Program-made: the position numbers and the translations under genes
Shown: positions 9,415 to 18,482 of the stretch, in pieces
How positions within the stretch are numbered: the stretch's first letter is position 1
How the letters are laid out: every line of letters starts with the position of its first letter
Notes under the pieces: model-generated
The model's database searches: none
What the model saw: only the letters and a program-made list of their open reading frames with translations
Told to the model about the DNA's origin: nothing
NCBI GenBank assembly: GCA_963745945.1
Contig: CAVUZG010000004.1
Coordinates: 62,001-126,000 of the forward strand
Direction of reading: 5' to 3'
Length of the DNA: 64,000 nucleotides
Source of the DNA: DATFVA01 sp963745945
GTDB taxonomy: Bacteria > Bacteroidota > Ignavibacteria > Ignavibacteriales > Ignavibacteriaceae

Positions 9415-11733
9415 ATGAGTAAGAATTTAGTGCTGGTAGAGTCACCCGCCAAGGCAAAAACTATTAATAAATATTTAGGAAAAGATTATCACGTTGAAGC
9501 AACTATTGGTCACCTGCGTAATCTCCCCAAAACCAAGCTTGGTGTTGAGCTGGAAAATGATTTCAAACCACAGTTTGTAACAATCCGCGGAAAAGGCGAT
9601 ACCGTAAAAAAAATCAAATCACTCGCCGCTAAGAGCAAAAACATTTACATTGCTACTGATCCTGACCGTGAAGGTGAAGCTATTGCCCAGGATATTGCAG
9701 ATATATTAAATGGCAATGTGGATTCAAATATCTTCCGTGTTTTATTCAATGAGATAACTAAAACCGGAGTTCAGAAAGCAATGAAAAACCCGCGTGCAAT
9801 TGACATTAATCTTGTTAGCTCTCAGCGTGCACGAAGGGTGATGGACAGGATAATAGGCTACCAGATCAGTCCGTTTCTCTGGAAAGCAATTATCGAGTTA
9901 TCCGGAAGCAGTTCTTTATCTGCAGGAAGAGTTCAATCTGTCGCTCTTAAACTTATCTGCGATAGGGAATCAGATATAAACAAATTTATTGTTACAGAAT
10001 ATTGGTCAATCTGGGCAATCTTTAAAACCGATAAAGATGAAATATTCAAAGCAAAACTTTTCAGTATAGATGGAAAAGATATCAGGATTCCACCTAAACC
10101 GGAAATGAATGAAAAAGAATGGGCTGAGTTTCTTGAGGAGTATATAAACTTAGGTGATGAAAAAACCTCTGCAAATTATTTTAAGCAAATAGAAAATAAA
10201 AAAGACTTCAGTGTCACAAACATATCCAAGAGGAACACTAAAAGAAATCCTGCAGCACCTTTTATAACCAGTACGCTGCAACAGGAGGTATCTAGAAGAC
10301 TTAGGATGCGTCCGAAACAGACAATGATGATTGCTCAAAGGTTATATGAAGGCGTTGAATTAGGGAAAGCCGGAACGCAGGGACTTATAACATATATGCG
10401 TACAGATTCTACCAGAATTAGTGAAGAAATTCTTCCGGTTGTAAGGAATCTGATTAAAAATAATTTTGGATCCGAATTTCTTCCCGATACATCTAACTTG
10501 TACGATAAGAAAAAAGATAATGTTCAGGATGCACACGAAGCAATCAGACCTACTTCACTTGAGTTCCCTCCCGAAACTGTAAAAGAATTTCTCGATAAAA
10601 AATCCTTTCAGGTTTATGAATTAATCTGGAAAAGATTTATTGCATCTCAAATGAAGCCTGCTATATTTGAAACAACGGTTATTGAAATATCTGCAGATGA
10701 ATTTCTATTTAAAGCTTTTGGTAATGCAGTAAAGTTTATGGGTTACCAGAAAATTTATGAGGAATTTTCGGAAAAGAAAGATAGTGCTGAAGAAAAAGAA
10801 GAATATCGAAACGAAAAGATTCCTTTGGGAATCGAAAAAGGAGATAATCTGCTTTTAAACGAATTATATAAAACTCAGCATTTCACCAGACCTCCTGCAC
10901 GCTTTACAGAAAGTTCTTTGATAAAGGAACTTGAAAGTAAAGGAATCGGGAGACCGAGTACTTACTCTTCTATTGTCAGCACAATTCAGGATAGGAAGTA
11001 TGTTAACCAGACAGAAAGAAAGTTATTTCCTACTGAACTGGGGAATACTGTAAACAAAATACTTGTGACGAATTTCCCCAATATTATTAATGAAGATTTT
11101 ACAGCTGCAATGGAAAGCGAATTAGACCAGATAGCGCAGGGAGATAATCAATACGTAAATGTTTTAAATGATTTTTATAAACCGTTTTCTCTTGCACTTA
11201 AAGATGTAGAAGATAAAGTAGAAAAAATTTATTGTGATCTATGCGGCCACGAAATGGTGATTAAAGTTGGTAGATTTGGTAAATTTCTTGCGTGCAGTAA
11301 TTATCCTGATTGTAAGAATATAAAATCATTAAAAGAGATGGCTGCTCAAAATCAGGAACCCGAATACACGGGAGAAAATTGTGAGAAGTGTGGTGCACGG
11401 ACAGTTTACAGAAACGGAAAATTCGGAAGATTTATTGGATGTGAACGTTATCCCGAATGTGATTTTATAAAAAATATTACACTGGGAGTGAGTTGTCCTA
11501 AATGTAAGGAAGGTGATGTTGTAGAAAGGAAATCAAAACGCGGAAAATTATTCTATGGCTGTTCAAGATTTCCTGATTGTGATTTTGTAAGTTGGTACAG
11601 ACCTATTCCCGAAGAATGTCCGAATAAGGATTCAGCTTACATGGAAAAGAGATATTCAGTCAAAAAAGGAAATTATCTCAAATGCCCTGTTTGTGGGGAA
11701 GAGGTAATATTAGAAGAGATAGAAAAGGACTAA
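9415..11733 (+). CDS. topA: DNA topoisomerase I (type IA)
   Basis: 772 residues. The Toprim domain opens the protein (LVLVESPAKAKTI), with the acidic triad in DPDRE (Asp82, Asp84, Glu86). The active-site tyrosine is Tyr327 in LITYMRTDST. Three classical zinc ribbons (CDLCGHEM, CEKCGART, CPKCKEGD) and a fourth, looser Cys cluster (CPNKD...CPVCGEE) form the C-terminus from about residue 605. The enzyme relaxes negative supercoils during transcription and replication. It is directly joined to the next gene: stop TAA 11731-11733, next ATG 11734. Confidence 0.98.
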   Translation: MSKNLVLVESPAKAKTINKYLGKDYHVEATIGHLRNLPKTKLGVELENDFKPQFVTIRGKGDTVKKIKSLAAKSKNIYIATDPDREGEAIAQDIADILNGNVDSNIFRVLFNEITKTGVQKAMKNPRAIDINLVSSQRARRVMDRIIGYQISPFLWKAIIELSGSSSLSAGRVQSVALKLICDRESDINKFIVTEYWSIWAIFKTDKDEIFKAKLFSIDGKDIRIPPKPEMNEKEWAEFLEEYINLGDEKTSANYFKQIENKKDFSVTNISKRNTKRNPAAPFITSTLQQEVSRRLRMRPKQTMMIAQRLYEGVELGKAGTQGLITYMRTDSTRISEEILPVVRNLIKNNFGSEFLPDTSNLYDKKKDNVQDAHEAIRPTSLEFPPETVKEFLDKKSFQVYELIWKRFIASQMKPAIFETTVIEISADEFLFKAFGNAVKFMGYQKIYEEFSEKKDSAEEKEEYRNEKIPLGIEKGDNLLLNELYKTQHFTRPPARFTESSLIKELESKGIGRPSTYSSIVSTIQDRKYVNQTERKLFPTELGNTVNKILVTNFPNIINEDFTAAMESELDQIAQGDNQYVNVLNDFYKPFSLALKDVEDKVEKIYCDLCGHEMVIKVGRFGKFLACSNYPDCKNIKSLKEMAAQNQEPEYTGENCEKCGARTVYRNGKFGRFIGCERYPECDFIKNITLGVSCPKCKEGDVVERKSKRGKLFYGCSRFPDCDFVSWYRPIPEECPNKDSAYMEKRYSVKKGNYLKCPVCGEEVILEEIEKD

Positions 11734-12618
11734 ATGGAAATTCGCAAGGTTTCCAATAAATTTCTTAGCGAACTTCAAGATATCAGACGCTATTCTGATA
11801 ACACGATCAAATCTTACAGATCTGATCTGGTGGAATTTTCTTCTTACTGTATTGAGCACAATCATACTGAAATAGAAACAATTAGTGAGAAATTTATTAA
11901 ATCTTATCTTTCTCTGCTTAACAGTAATAATGAACTGAATAAAAATTCAATTTCCAGAAAACTTGCGTCAATCAGATCTTTATTCAAATATTCTTTCCAG
12001 CAGAATATAATAGAAACAAATCCGTCCGCAGGTATTCATAATCCTAAAACTCGTAGAGAACTTCCTGAGATATTATCAACAGATATTATTATTTCAACAT
12101 ATGAAGAAGCAAAAAAGATTGAAAATAATCCTGAACTGGTAATGATAATTTTTGAACTTCTTTATGGTTGTGCAATAAGAGTTTCCGAGTTATGTGGTTT
12201 AAACAGGGAGGACCTGGATCTTTCGAATAAAACTTTGAGAGTTTTCGGTAAGGGAAATAAAACCAGAATTGTCCCGGTGGGAAATAAATCGATTCAGGTA
12301 ATTAATGAGTATCTCCAAAAACGGGACTATATTAATGGAAAACAACCATTAATTTTAACCGGGACTGGAAAAAGAATTTATCCCCGCTATGTTCACAGAA
12401 TAGTTAATAAGTACCTCTCTATAGTTTCAGATGTGAAAAAGAAAAGTCCGCATGTTCTCAGACACAGTGCCGCAACTCATATGCTTGATAATGGGGCGGA
12501 ACTAAGAGCAGTTAAGGAAATACTTGGACATGAAAATCTCTCAACAACGCAGATTTATACTCATGTTAGCATCGAACGATTGAAAAGTACTTACAAAAAA
12601 TCGCATCCTAAATCTTAA
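11734..12618 (+). CDS. xerC: Tyrosine site-specific recombinase, XerC/XerD type
   Basis: 294 residues with a SAM-like N-terminal core-binding domain and the C-terminal catalytic domain. The catalytic set is present: Arg149 (GCAIRVSEL), Lys in GKGNKTR, His240 and Arg243 (HVLRHSAATH), His266 (LGHENLS) and the nucleophile Tyr275 (QIYTHV). Length and context (housekeeping operon, no attachment site or cargo) suit the chromosome-dimer resolvases rather than a mobile-element integrase. Whether it is XerC or XerD cannot be told without the partner. It starts immediately after the topA stop. Confidence 0.88.
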   Translation: MEIRKVSNKFLSELQDIRRYSDNTIKSYRSDLVEFSSYCIEHNHTEIETISEKFIKSYLSLLNSNNELNKNSISRKLASIRSLFKYSFQQNIIETNPSAGIHNPKTRRELPEILSTDIIISTYEEAKKIENNPELVMIIFELLYGCAIRVSELCGLNREDLDLSNKTLRVFGKGNKTRIVPVGNKSIQVINEYLQKRDYINGKQPLILTGTGKRIYPRYVHRIVNKYLSIVSDVKKKSPHVLRHSAATHMLDNGAELRAVKEILGHENLSTTQIYTHVSIERLKSTYKKSHPKS

Positions 12619-12635
12619 ATAAATTTGGAGGAAAT

Positions 12636-12938
12636 ATGAACATCACAATAACTGCCCGCAGATTTAAGGCACACGATACACTAAAAGATTTTATTAAAGA
12701 TGAGGTTTCCTCTTTAAGCAAGTATAGTGACGATATAATAAACGCAGAAGTGATACTAAGTTTTCAGAATAGTAAGGATAGCATTAAGAGTGCGGAAATA
12801 AATTTAGTAATACCCGGACATACAATTGTAGCTAAAGAAGATAGTGATGACTTTAAAAAATCTATTAATGCAGCAACTGAAAAAATAACACGCCAGCTTA
12901 AAAAAATTAAAACAAAAAAAATCGTCAGGGTTAAATGA
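12636..12938 (+). CDS. hpf: Ribosome hibernation promoting factor, short form (HPF/RaiA)
   Basis: 100 residues, the length of short HPF/YfiA proteins, without the C-terminal dimerisation domain of long HPF. It begins MNITITARRFKAHDTL and ends with the basic helix KITRQLKKIKTKKIVRVK that sits in the decoding site of the 30S subunit. These proteins silence ribosomes in stationary phase. AGGAGG-like Shine-Dalgarno (GGAGGAA) precedes the ATG. It overlaps hprK by four bases (ATGA), an association also known in other phyla. Confidence 0.93.
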   Translation: MNITITARRFKAHDTLKDFIKDEVSSLSKYSDDIINAEVILSFQNSKDSIKSAEINLVIPGHTIVAKEDSDDFKKSINAATEKITRQLKKIKTKKIVRVK

Positions 12939-13948
12939 TTAAAATAGATCAAAAGTCTATTACAAGAAAAGAATTTATAACTATAGAATTTCTTTACAAA
13001 AATTGCAAAGAACTTTTTAAGCTTAAGTTATTTTCTGATAAGTCCGGGTTCAGCCGGAAAGTCTTTGATCAGAACCTGCACAGACCCGGACTTGCTTTAG
13101 CTGGTTTTGTTGATCTTTTTTCATATAACAGAGTACAGGTGTTTGGAAATACTGAAATTCAATATCTTGCCCAACTAAATGACAAAAAGAAAACAGAATC
13201 TCTTGATAGACTATTTAATTTTGATATCCCTTGTATAATTCTTACAGATAATAATCATCCCTCGCAGTTATTACTTGATTTGGCAAATAAACATCATATT
13301 CCTGTTTTCGGTTCTGTACAGCCAACAACAAAATTAATCTATCTTATCAGTGATTTTCTCGACGATCAATTTAGTCACCAGGTATCCATACATGGTTCTC
13401 TTGTGGATGTTTATGGTGTAGGGATATTATTTGTGGGAAAATCGGGAATAGGGAAGAGTGAGGTTGCTTTAGATTTGATAGAGCGCGGACATCGTTTGGT
13501 AGGAGATGACGTTATTATTCTCACCAAAAAAGGTGAAGGTATATTAATGGGCGCCGGCACGAATATTTCTAAACATTTTATGGAAATAAGAGGATTGGGA
13601 ATCCTTGATATCGAGAGAATGTTCGGAATTCGGGCAATTCGTTATCAAAAAAGATTAGAGGTTATCGTAGAACTTGAAATTTGGGACGAAAAAGCAGAAT
13701 ATACAAGAACCGGGTTAGATGAAAGTTTCGTTAAAATTCTTAATAATGATATTCCTTATGTAAAATTGCCTATTATTCCCGGTAAAAATATCACAGTTAT
13801 ATCCGAAGTAATTGCGTTGCACTATTTGCTTAAACATTATGGGCATGATGCTGCTAAGGTTTTTCAGAAAAGATTAAATAAAATACTAAACGGTGAAATT
13901 GACGAGGATCACAGAGGGATTGACTATTTTGAGCACGATTTTGAATAA
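12935..13948 (+). CDS. hprK: HPr kinase/phosphorylase
   Basis: 337 residues. The N-terminal HprK domain (1-145) is followed by SIHGSLVDVYGVGI (His153) and the P-loop VGKSGIGKSE (about 167-176), then the signature EIRGLGILDIERMFG. The enzyme phosphorylates and dephosphorylates a serine of HPr or an NPr-like partner. No HPr or other PTS gene lies in the window, so its target here is open; in sugar-PTS-poor lineages it is thought to serve a regulatory HPr. Translationally coupled to hpf. Confidence 0.95.
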   Translation: MIKIDQKSITRKEFITIEFLYKNCKELFKLKLFSDKSGFSRKVFDQNLHRPGLALAGFVDLFSYNRVQVFGNTEIQYLAQLNDKKKTESLDRLFNFDIPCIILTDNNHPSQLLLDLANKHHIPVFGSVQPTTKLIYLISDFLDDQFSHQVSIHGSLVDVYGVGILFVGKSGIGKSEVALDLIERGHRLVGDDVIILTKKGEGILMGAGTNISKHFMEIRGLGILDIERMFGIRAIRYQKRLEVIVELEIWDEKAEYTRTGLDESFVKILNNDIPYVKLPIIPGKNITVISEVIALHYLLKHYGHDAAKVFQKRLNKILNGEIDEDHRGIDYFEHDFE

Positions 13949-13967
13949 CTATGACGAAATGTTACAC

Positions 13968-13996
13968 TTGACAAATACACCTTATTTTTATAGATT
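13968..13996 (+). promoter_or_regulatory. Sigma-70-like promoter before the M23 peptidase gene
   Basis: TTGACA at 13968-13973 is followed after 17 bases by TAGATT (13991-13996), or after 15 by TATAGA (13989-13994). It lies in the 60-base gap after hprK and about 13 to 20 bases before the ATG at 14009, so transcription would give a very short leader. The -35 hexamer is a perfect consensus; the -10 is fair. Confidence 0.42.
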
Positions 13997-14008
13997 CCGC
14001 AACCTAAT

Positions 14009-14935
14009 ATGAAGAAACTATACTACTTCTCCAGTTCGAAACTTCAATTTTTAGAAGTAAAAAACTTCAAGAAAAAGCTTGTTTTATACTTTTTTGCTGC
14101 AGTTTTAACTTTAACAGCCACTGTTTATGGTACTTTGAAATTTATCTCAGAAGTTACTGGCTCAGGGAAGAGCTTGTCCACCCTTGAAGAAGAAAATAAC
14201 TACCTTAAAAACAAAATTACTGAAACTGCTTCACTTTACAAGAAACTGGATACTGAACTTGATAGCCTTGTAAATGAAAATAACACCCTTAGAATAGCAG
14301 CTGATCTTCCCCCGGTATCAGAAGAAGAAAGACAGGTTGGTGTAGGTGGCGGCTATTTTGATAATGATCTCGATTTTATTAATAGTGATTTAGCTGCTGA
14401 TCTTAAATCAGCTCTGTCTTATATGGATGAAGTTAGCAGAAAGGTTGATTTTGAAAAAGATCAGTATGTTGAGATATCGAAGAAGCTGAAACAAAATGAA
14501 AAACTTTTTGAATGTTTACCCGCTATCAAGCCTTGCACAGGTGAGATAGGTAATGAGTTTGGAATGAGGATGCATCCTATATTGAAAATAAGAAGAATGC
14601 ACGAGGGAGTAGACATTGTTACAAATATAGGTACTCCTGTCCATGCATCTGGCGATGGTAAAATTGATTTTGCAGGAAGAAAAGGTGGATACGGGCTCTG
14701 TGTTGAAATAGATCATGGATTTGGGTATAAAACTGTATATGGACATCTGTCGCATATTGAAGTTAAACAAGGGCAAAAGGTTAAAAGAGGAATTGAAATA
14801 GCTAAATCAGGTACTTCAGGGCTTTCAACTGGTCCTCATCTTCACTACGAGGTAGAGCATAATGGAGTTAAACTGAATCCTGAAGATTTTTTCTTTGATG
14901 ACGTAAATTTCTTTGCGGTTGCTAGTAAAGAATAA
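14009..14935 (+). CDS. Membrane-anchored M23 family metallopeptidase (LytM domain)
   Basis: 308 residues: a cytoplasmic N-terminus of about 22, one membrane segment (about 23-46), a coiled-coil (about 53-100, EEENNYLKNKI...), a linker and a C-terminal LytM domain. The zinc ligands are visible in NEFGMRMHP (upstream part), MHEGVDI (His, Asp) and GPHLHYEV (HxH). It should cut or help cut peptidoglycan cross-bridges in the periplasm, or activate amidases, at division or elongation. It is followed 22 bases later by the DUF2795 gene. Confidence 0.93.
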   Translation: MKKLYYFSSSKLQFLEVKNFKKKLVLYFFAAVLTLTATVYGTLKFISEVTGSGKSLSTLEEENNYLKNKITETASLYKKLDTELDSLVNENNTLRIAADLPPVSEEERQVGVGGGYFDNDLDFINSDLAADLKSALSYMDEVSRKVDFEKDQYVEISKKLKQNEKLFECLPAIKPCTGEIGNEFGMRMHPILKIRRMHEGVDIVTNIGTPVHASGDGKIDFAGRKGGYGLCVEIDHGFGYKTVYGHLSHIEVKQGQKVKRGIEIAKSGTSGLSTGPHLHYEVEHNGVKLNPEDFFFDDVNFFAVASKE

Positions 14936-14957
14936 ACTTTTTGTGGAGAATTAAATT

Positions 14958-15179
14958 ATGATATGGACAGTAGAGCTGGCAGCATTTCTTGATGATGCAC
15001 CCTGGCCTGCTACAAAAGATGAATTAATTGAGTATGCTGACCGAATTGGGGCACCGTATGAAGTAATTGAAAATCTTCACGAACTTGAGGATTCCGATGA
15101 ACCTTATGAATCAATTGAAGATATCTGGCCGGATTATCCTTCCGATGAGGACTTCTTTTATAACGAAGATGATTATTAA
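14958..15179 (+). CDS. DUF2795 domain-containing small acidic protein
   Basis: 73 residues. The N-terminal part (ELAAFLDDAPWPATKDELIEYADR) is the DUF2795 helix-turn-helix-like unit; the C-terminus is strongly acidic (DYPSDEDFFYNEDDY). Function unknown. Many family members are this short and cytoplasmic. A GTGGAGAA ribosome-binding site precedes the ATG. Its stop codon lies at the base of the terminator hairpin, so it closes the operon. Confidence 0.87.
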   Translation: MIWTVELAAFLDDAPWPATKDELIEYADRIGAPYEVIENLHELEDSDEPYESIEDIWPDYPSDEDFFYNEDDY

Positions 15180-15197
15180 GCGCTTTGGCGCTTTTTT
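15178..15197 (+). terminator. Rho-independent terminator after the DUF2795 gene
   Basis: Perfect 6-bp stem AAGCGC (15178-15183) and GCGCTT (15188-15193), loop TTTG, then T to 15197. The stem begins within the TAA stop codon of the preceding gene, and the next gene starts only 10 bases further on. Confidence 0.75.
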
Positions 15198-15206
15198 ATT
15201 GCCGAC

Positions 15207-16325
15207 ATGAACAATAACATTTGGTCTGGAATTTACGGACAAGAACCCGTTAAACTTATTTTAGATTCATTAGTCACTTCTGATAAAATTCCACACGCTT
15301 TTTTATTTAAAGGAAATGAAGGTGTTGGTAAAGAATTTTCTGCAATACGATTTGCCCAGGCTTTAAATACAAATCACTCCAAACCTGAATTACAACAACA
15401 TATTAATCAGCACATTCAGAATTTGAACGAGCCTTATGTTAAATATATTTTCCCGCTTCCCAGGGGTAAAAATGAAACCGAATCAAGCGGACCAATGGAA
15501 AAATTAACACAGGAAGAAAATGAACTTATCAAGTCTGAATTAGTTGAAAAAATCCGGAACCCCTACTATAAGATTAAAATCCCAAAAGCCACCCAAATAA
15601 AGATCAGCAGTATACGTGATATCAGGAAATTCCTTTCTATGGAATACAGCGATGTTAAATTCCGGTTCGTCTTGATTTCAAATGCTCATCTTATGAATGA
15701 GGAATCTCAAAATGCACTATTGAAGAATTTAGAAGAACCTCCTGGAGGAATAATCTTCATCCTTACGACTCCATATCCGGAACGGCTAAGAGAAACTATA
15801 AGATCGCGATGCTGGTTAATTAATTTTTTGCCATTAAAAACTGAGGATGTTGAAAAAATACTTGTCACCAATTTCAGTATTCAAGAGAAAATTGCAAAAT
15901 TAGTAGCTCCATTCTCAAACGGATCAATATCCAATGCAATTGATCTGCAGCAGTATGATTTTACTGTATTAAAGGAAAAAACAATTTTAATACTGAGGTA
16001 TTCATTCGGTAGAAGATATCATTCTGCATTTGAGGAATTTGCTTCAGTTACAAATGAGCAGGGAAGTGAATCGTACAAGGTTATATTACAAATGTTAATT
16101 TCATGGTTGAACGACCTTCAGAAATACAGATCACATACGGGTAATTATTTTTTTGAGGATTATGAAGAAACGCTTCAAAAATTCGATTTGAAATTTTCCG
16201 ATGTCGAACTCAATAAAATTGTATTTATGTTGGATCGGTTCTCTTCACTGCTAAAAAATAATATTAATCTCAACACCCTGACATTAAGTATTATAACAGA
16301 ATTATCTCTTCTTACACAGAGATAA
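15207..16325 (+). CDS. holB: DNA polymerase III delta' subunit (clamp loader)
   Basis: 372 residues, AAA+ clamp-loader fold. It opens with IWSGIYGQEPVKLILDSLV, has a modified Walker A (GNEGVGKEF, about 36-44), the region around Walker B (SNAHLMNEESQNALLKNLEE) and the SRC motif in RSRCWL. The alanine- and acid-rich insert after residue 60 is typical of the Bacteroidetes group. The protein loads the sliding clamp with DnaX and HolA. The Walker A ends GKE rather than GKT/S, as expected for a non-hydrolysing delta' subunit. Confidence 0.88.
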   Translation: MNNNIWSGIYGQEPVKLILDSLVTSDKIPHAFLFKGNEGVGKEFSAIRFAQALNTNHSKPELQQHINQHIQNLNEPYVKYIFPLPRGKNETESSGPMEKLTQEENELIKSELVEKIRNPYYKIKIPKATQIKISSIRDIRKFLSMEYSDVKFRFVLISNAHLMNEESQNALLKNLEEPPGGIIFILTTPYPERLRETIRSRCWLINFLPLKTEDVEKILVTNFSIQEKIAKLVAPFSNGSISNAIDLQQYDFTVLKEKTILILRYSFGRRYHSAFEEFASVTNEQGSESYKVILQMLISWLNDLQKYRSHTGNYFFEDYEETLQKFDLKFSDVELNKIVFMLDRFSSLLKNNINLNTLTLSIITELSLLTQR

Positions 16326-16420
16326 TTTTTAAAATCATTCCTGGAAACGATTCCCCTGATTGTTTAACGATTTTTGATTATTTTTATTTTTTAAATCGAA
16401 AAATTAATTAAGAGGAGAAA

Positions 16421-17608
16421 ATGCGAAAAGTAGTTATAACAGCAGCAAAAAGAACACCGGTGGGATCATTTAACGGTGCGCTTTCAGCCTTTAGTGCTGC
16501 CCAGCTTGGAAGCATGGCTATTAAGGGAATTATTGAAGATACAAAACTTGACAGCAATATTGTTGATGAAGTTATAATGGGCAATGTATTAACCGGCGGT
16601 CAGGGGCAGGCACCCGGTAGACAAGCAGCAATTTTTGCTGGTTTATCAGAAAAAACTGAATGCCTAACTATAAATAAAATGTGCGGCAGCGGATTAAAAG
16701 CGGTTATGCTTGCACAACAGGCAATAGCTTTAGGTGATGCGGAAATTATTGTTGCAGGTGGTCAGGAAAGCATGACAAATGCTCCTTACCTTCTTCCAAA
16801 AGCACGTTCAGGTTATAGATTGGGTAATGGTGAAATCATTGATTCTATGATTAAAGACGGTTTATGGGATGTATATAATAATATTCACATGGGGAATTGT
16901 GCTGAGTCCTGTGCCCGCGATTTCTCTTTTAAACGTGAAGAACTGGATGAATTTGCAACGAATTCATATCGTAAAGCACTTGAAGCTCAGAAGGCTGGTA
17001 AATTTAAAGATGAGATCATTAAAGTCAGTTTGAAAACAAAATCAGGAGAAACCTTTTTTGATAATGATGAGGAGCCGGGAAGAGTAATATTTGAGAAGAT
17101 AACAAAATTAAAACCTGTATTCGATAAAAATGGTGTCGTAACCGCGGCTAATGCTTCAAGCATCAATGATGGTTCAGCAGCTTTACTGGTAATGAGCGAA
17201 GATAAAGCAAAAGAACTTGGATTAGTCCCTTTAGTCGAAATTGTTGCGCAAAGTTCTGCTGCCAAAGCTCCGATAGAGTTTACAACTGCACCTGCAGATG
17301 CAATTACCAAGGTATTAAAAAAAGCCGGCCTCACTAAAGATAACATAGATCTTTTTGAAATTAATGAAGCTTTTGCAGTAGTTTCATTAGCTGTTAATAA
17401 ACTTCTCGGCTTAGATAATTCTAAAATTAATGTGAATGGTGGCGCCATCGCAATTGGTCATCCGATTGGAGCAAGCGGCGCAAGAATTTTAGTAACACTT
17501 ATTCACGAAATGAAAAAACGTAATTCAGAATACGGACTAGCATCATTATGTATCGGTGGGGGAGAAGCCTCTGCTTTAATAGTAAAAAACTATAAAAACG
17601 GGAGATAA
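16421..17608 (+). CDS. Acetyl-CoA C-acetyltransferase (thiolase)
   Basis: 395 residues. The three catalytic elements are present: Cys88 (NKMCGSGLKAV), His347 (AIGHPIGASG) and Cys377 (CIGGGEAS). It condenses or cleaves acetoacetyl-CoA type substrates. It starts after a strong AGAGGAG and is followed three bases later by a 3-hydroxyacyl-CoA dehydrogenase, so the pair serves butyrate-type or beta-oxidation chemistry. The product could be named atoB or phaA, but chain-length preference cannot be read. Confidence 0.95.
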   Translation: MRKVVITAAKRTPVGSFNGALSAFSAAQLGSMAIKGIIEDTKLDSNIVDEVIMGNVLTGGQGQAPGRQAAIFAGLSEKTECLTINKMCGSGLKAVMLAQQAIALGDAEIIVAGGQESMTNAPYLLPKARSGYRLGNGEIIDSMIKDGLWDVYNNIHMGNCAESCARDFSFKREELDEFATNSYRKALEAQKAGKFKDEIIKVSLKTKSGETFFDNDEEPGRVIFEKITKLKPVFDKNGVVTAANASSINDGSAALLVMSEDKAKELGLVPLVEIVAQSSAAKAPIEFTTAPADAITKVLKKAGLTKDNIDLFEINEAFAVVSLAVNKLLGLDNSKINVNGGAIAIGHPIGASGARILVTLIHEMKKRNSEYGLASLCIGGGEASALIVKNYKNGR

Positions 17609-17611
17609 AAA

Positions 17612-18464
17612 ATGGAAATTAAAAAAGTTTCTGTAATCGGCGGGGGAACGATGGGTAACGGGATCACCCACGTATTTGCTTTAAAGGGATTTCAGGTAAA
17701 TCTGGTTGAAATGAATGATGAATTAGCTGAAAAAGCTCTATCAACTATCACTAAAAACCTGGATCGACAGGTTAAAAAGGAGACTATTTCAGAGAAGGAT
17801 AAACAATCGACACTGGAAAATATCCAAAAAATAATTGGTGTTGAAAACACACCGCCGGATTCAGACCTTATTATCGAAGCAATCTATGAGAATAGAGAAG
17901 CTAAGCTTAATATTTTCAATAAATTACAGCCTATCATTAAATCCGAATCTATATTCGCTTCAAATACGTCTTCTATTTCAATAACCGAACTATCATCCGC
18001 AACCAGACCTGATAAATTTATCGGTATGCATTTTCATGAACCCAGTTCCTGTTATGAAACTCGTTGAAATTATCAGGGGTTATTCTACAAGTGATGAAAC
18101 CTATCAAACTATAAAATCATTGGCACAGAAACTTGAAAAAGTGCCGGTTGAGGTTTTTGACTATCCGGGATTTATTTCTAACAGAATATTAATGCCAATG
18201 ATAAACGAAGCTATTTTTTCACTTATGGAAGGTGTAGCTTCAGCGGAAGATATCGACACAGTTATGAAACTTGGGATGAATCATCCGATGGGACCACTGA
18301 CACTTGCAGATTTTATTGGTCTTGATGTTTGTCTTGCAATAATGGATGTTTTATATAACGGATTTAACGACCCCAAATACAGACCTTGTCCGCTCCTAAA
18401 AAAAATGGTAGCAGCTAAAAAATTAGGAAGAAAATCTGGAGAAGGATTTTTCTCTTACAAGTAA
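17612..18464 (+). CDS. 3-hydroxybutyryl-CoA dehydrogenase, frame interrupted by one extra base
   Basis: The first frame (17612-18067) holds the NAD-binding fold (VSVIGGGTMGNGI), the FASNTSSISI stretch with the catalytic serine and ends at GMHF. The second frame (18036-18464) continues NPVPVMKLVEIIRG, normally contiguous with GMHF, and holds the C-terminal dimer domain (NHPMGPLTLADFIGLD). Deleting one base from the TTTTC at 18031-18035 restores a single protein of about 283 residues, the family length. It reduces acetoacetyl-CoA to 3-hydroxybutyryl-CoA or the reverse and is coupled to the thiolase upstream. Either a true frameshift or a sequencing or assembly error. Confidence 0.88.
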
Positions 18465-18482
18465 ATTATTCTAATTTCGGAA

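Noticed and set aside
16987..17448. 153-residue open frame on the minus strand inside the thiolase gene
   Set aside because: It is an antisense shadow of a well conserved gene, low complexity in Ser/Leu/Ala, with no ribosome site or homologue pattern.
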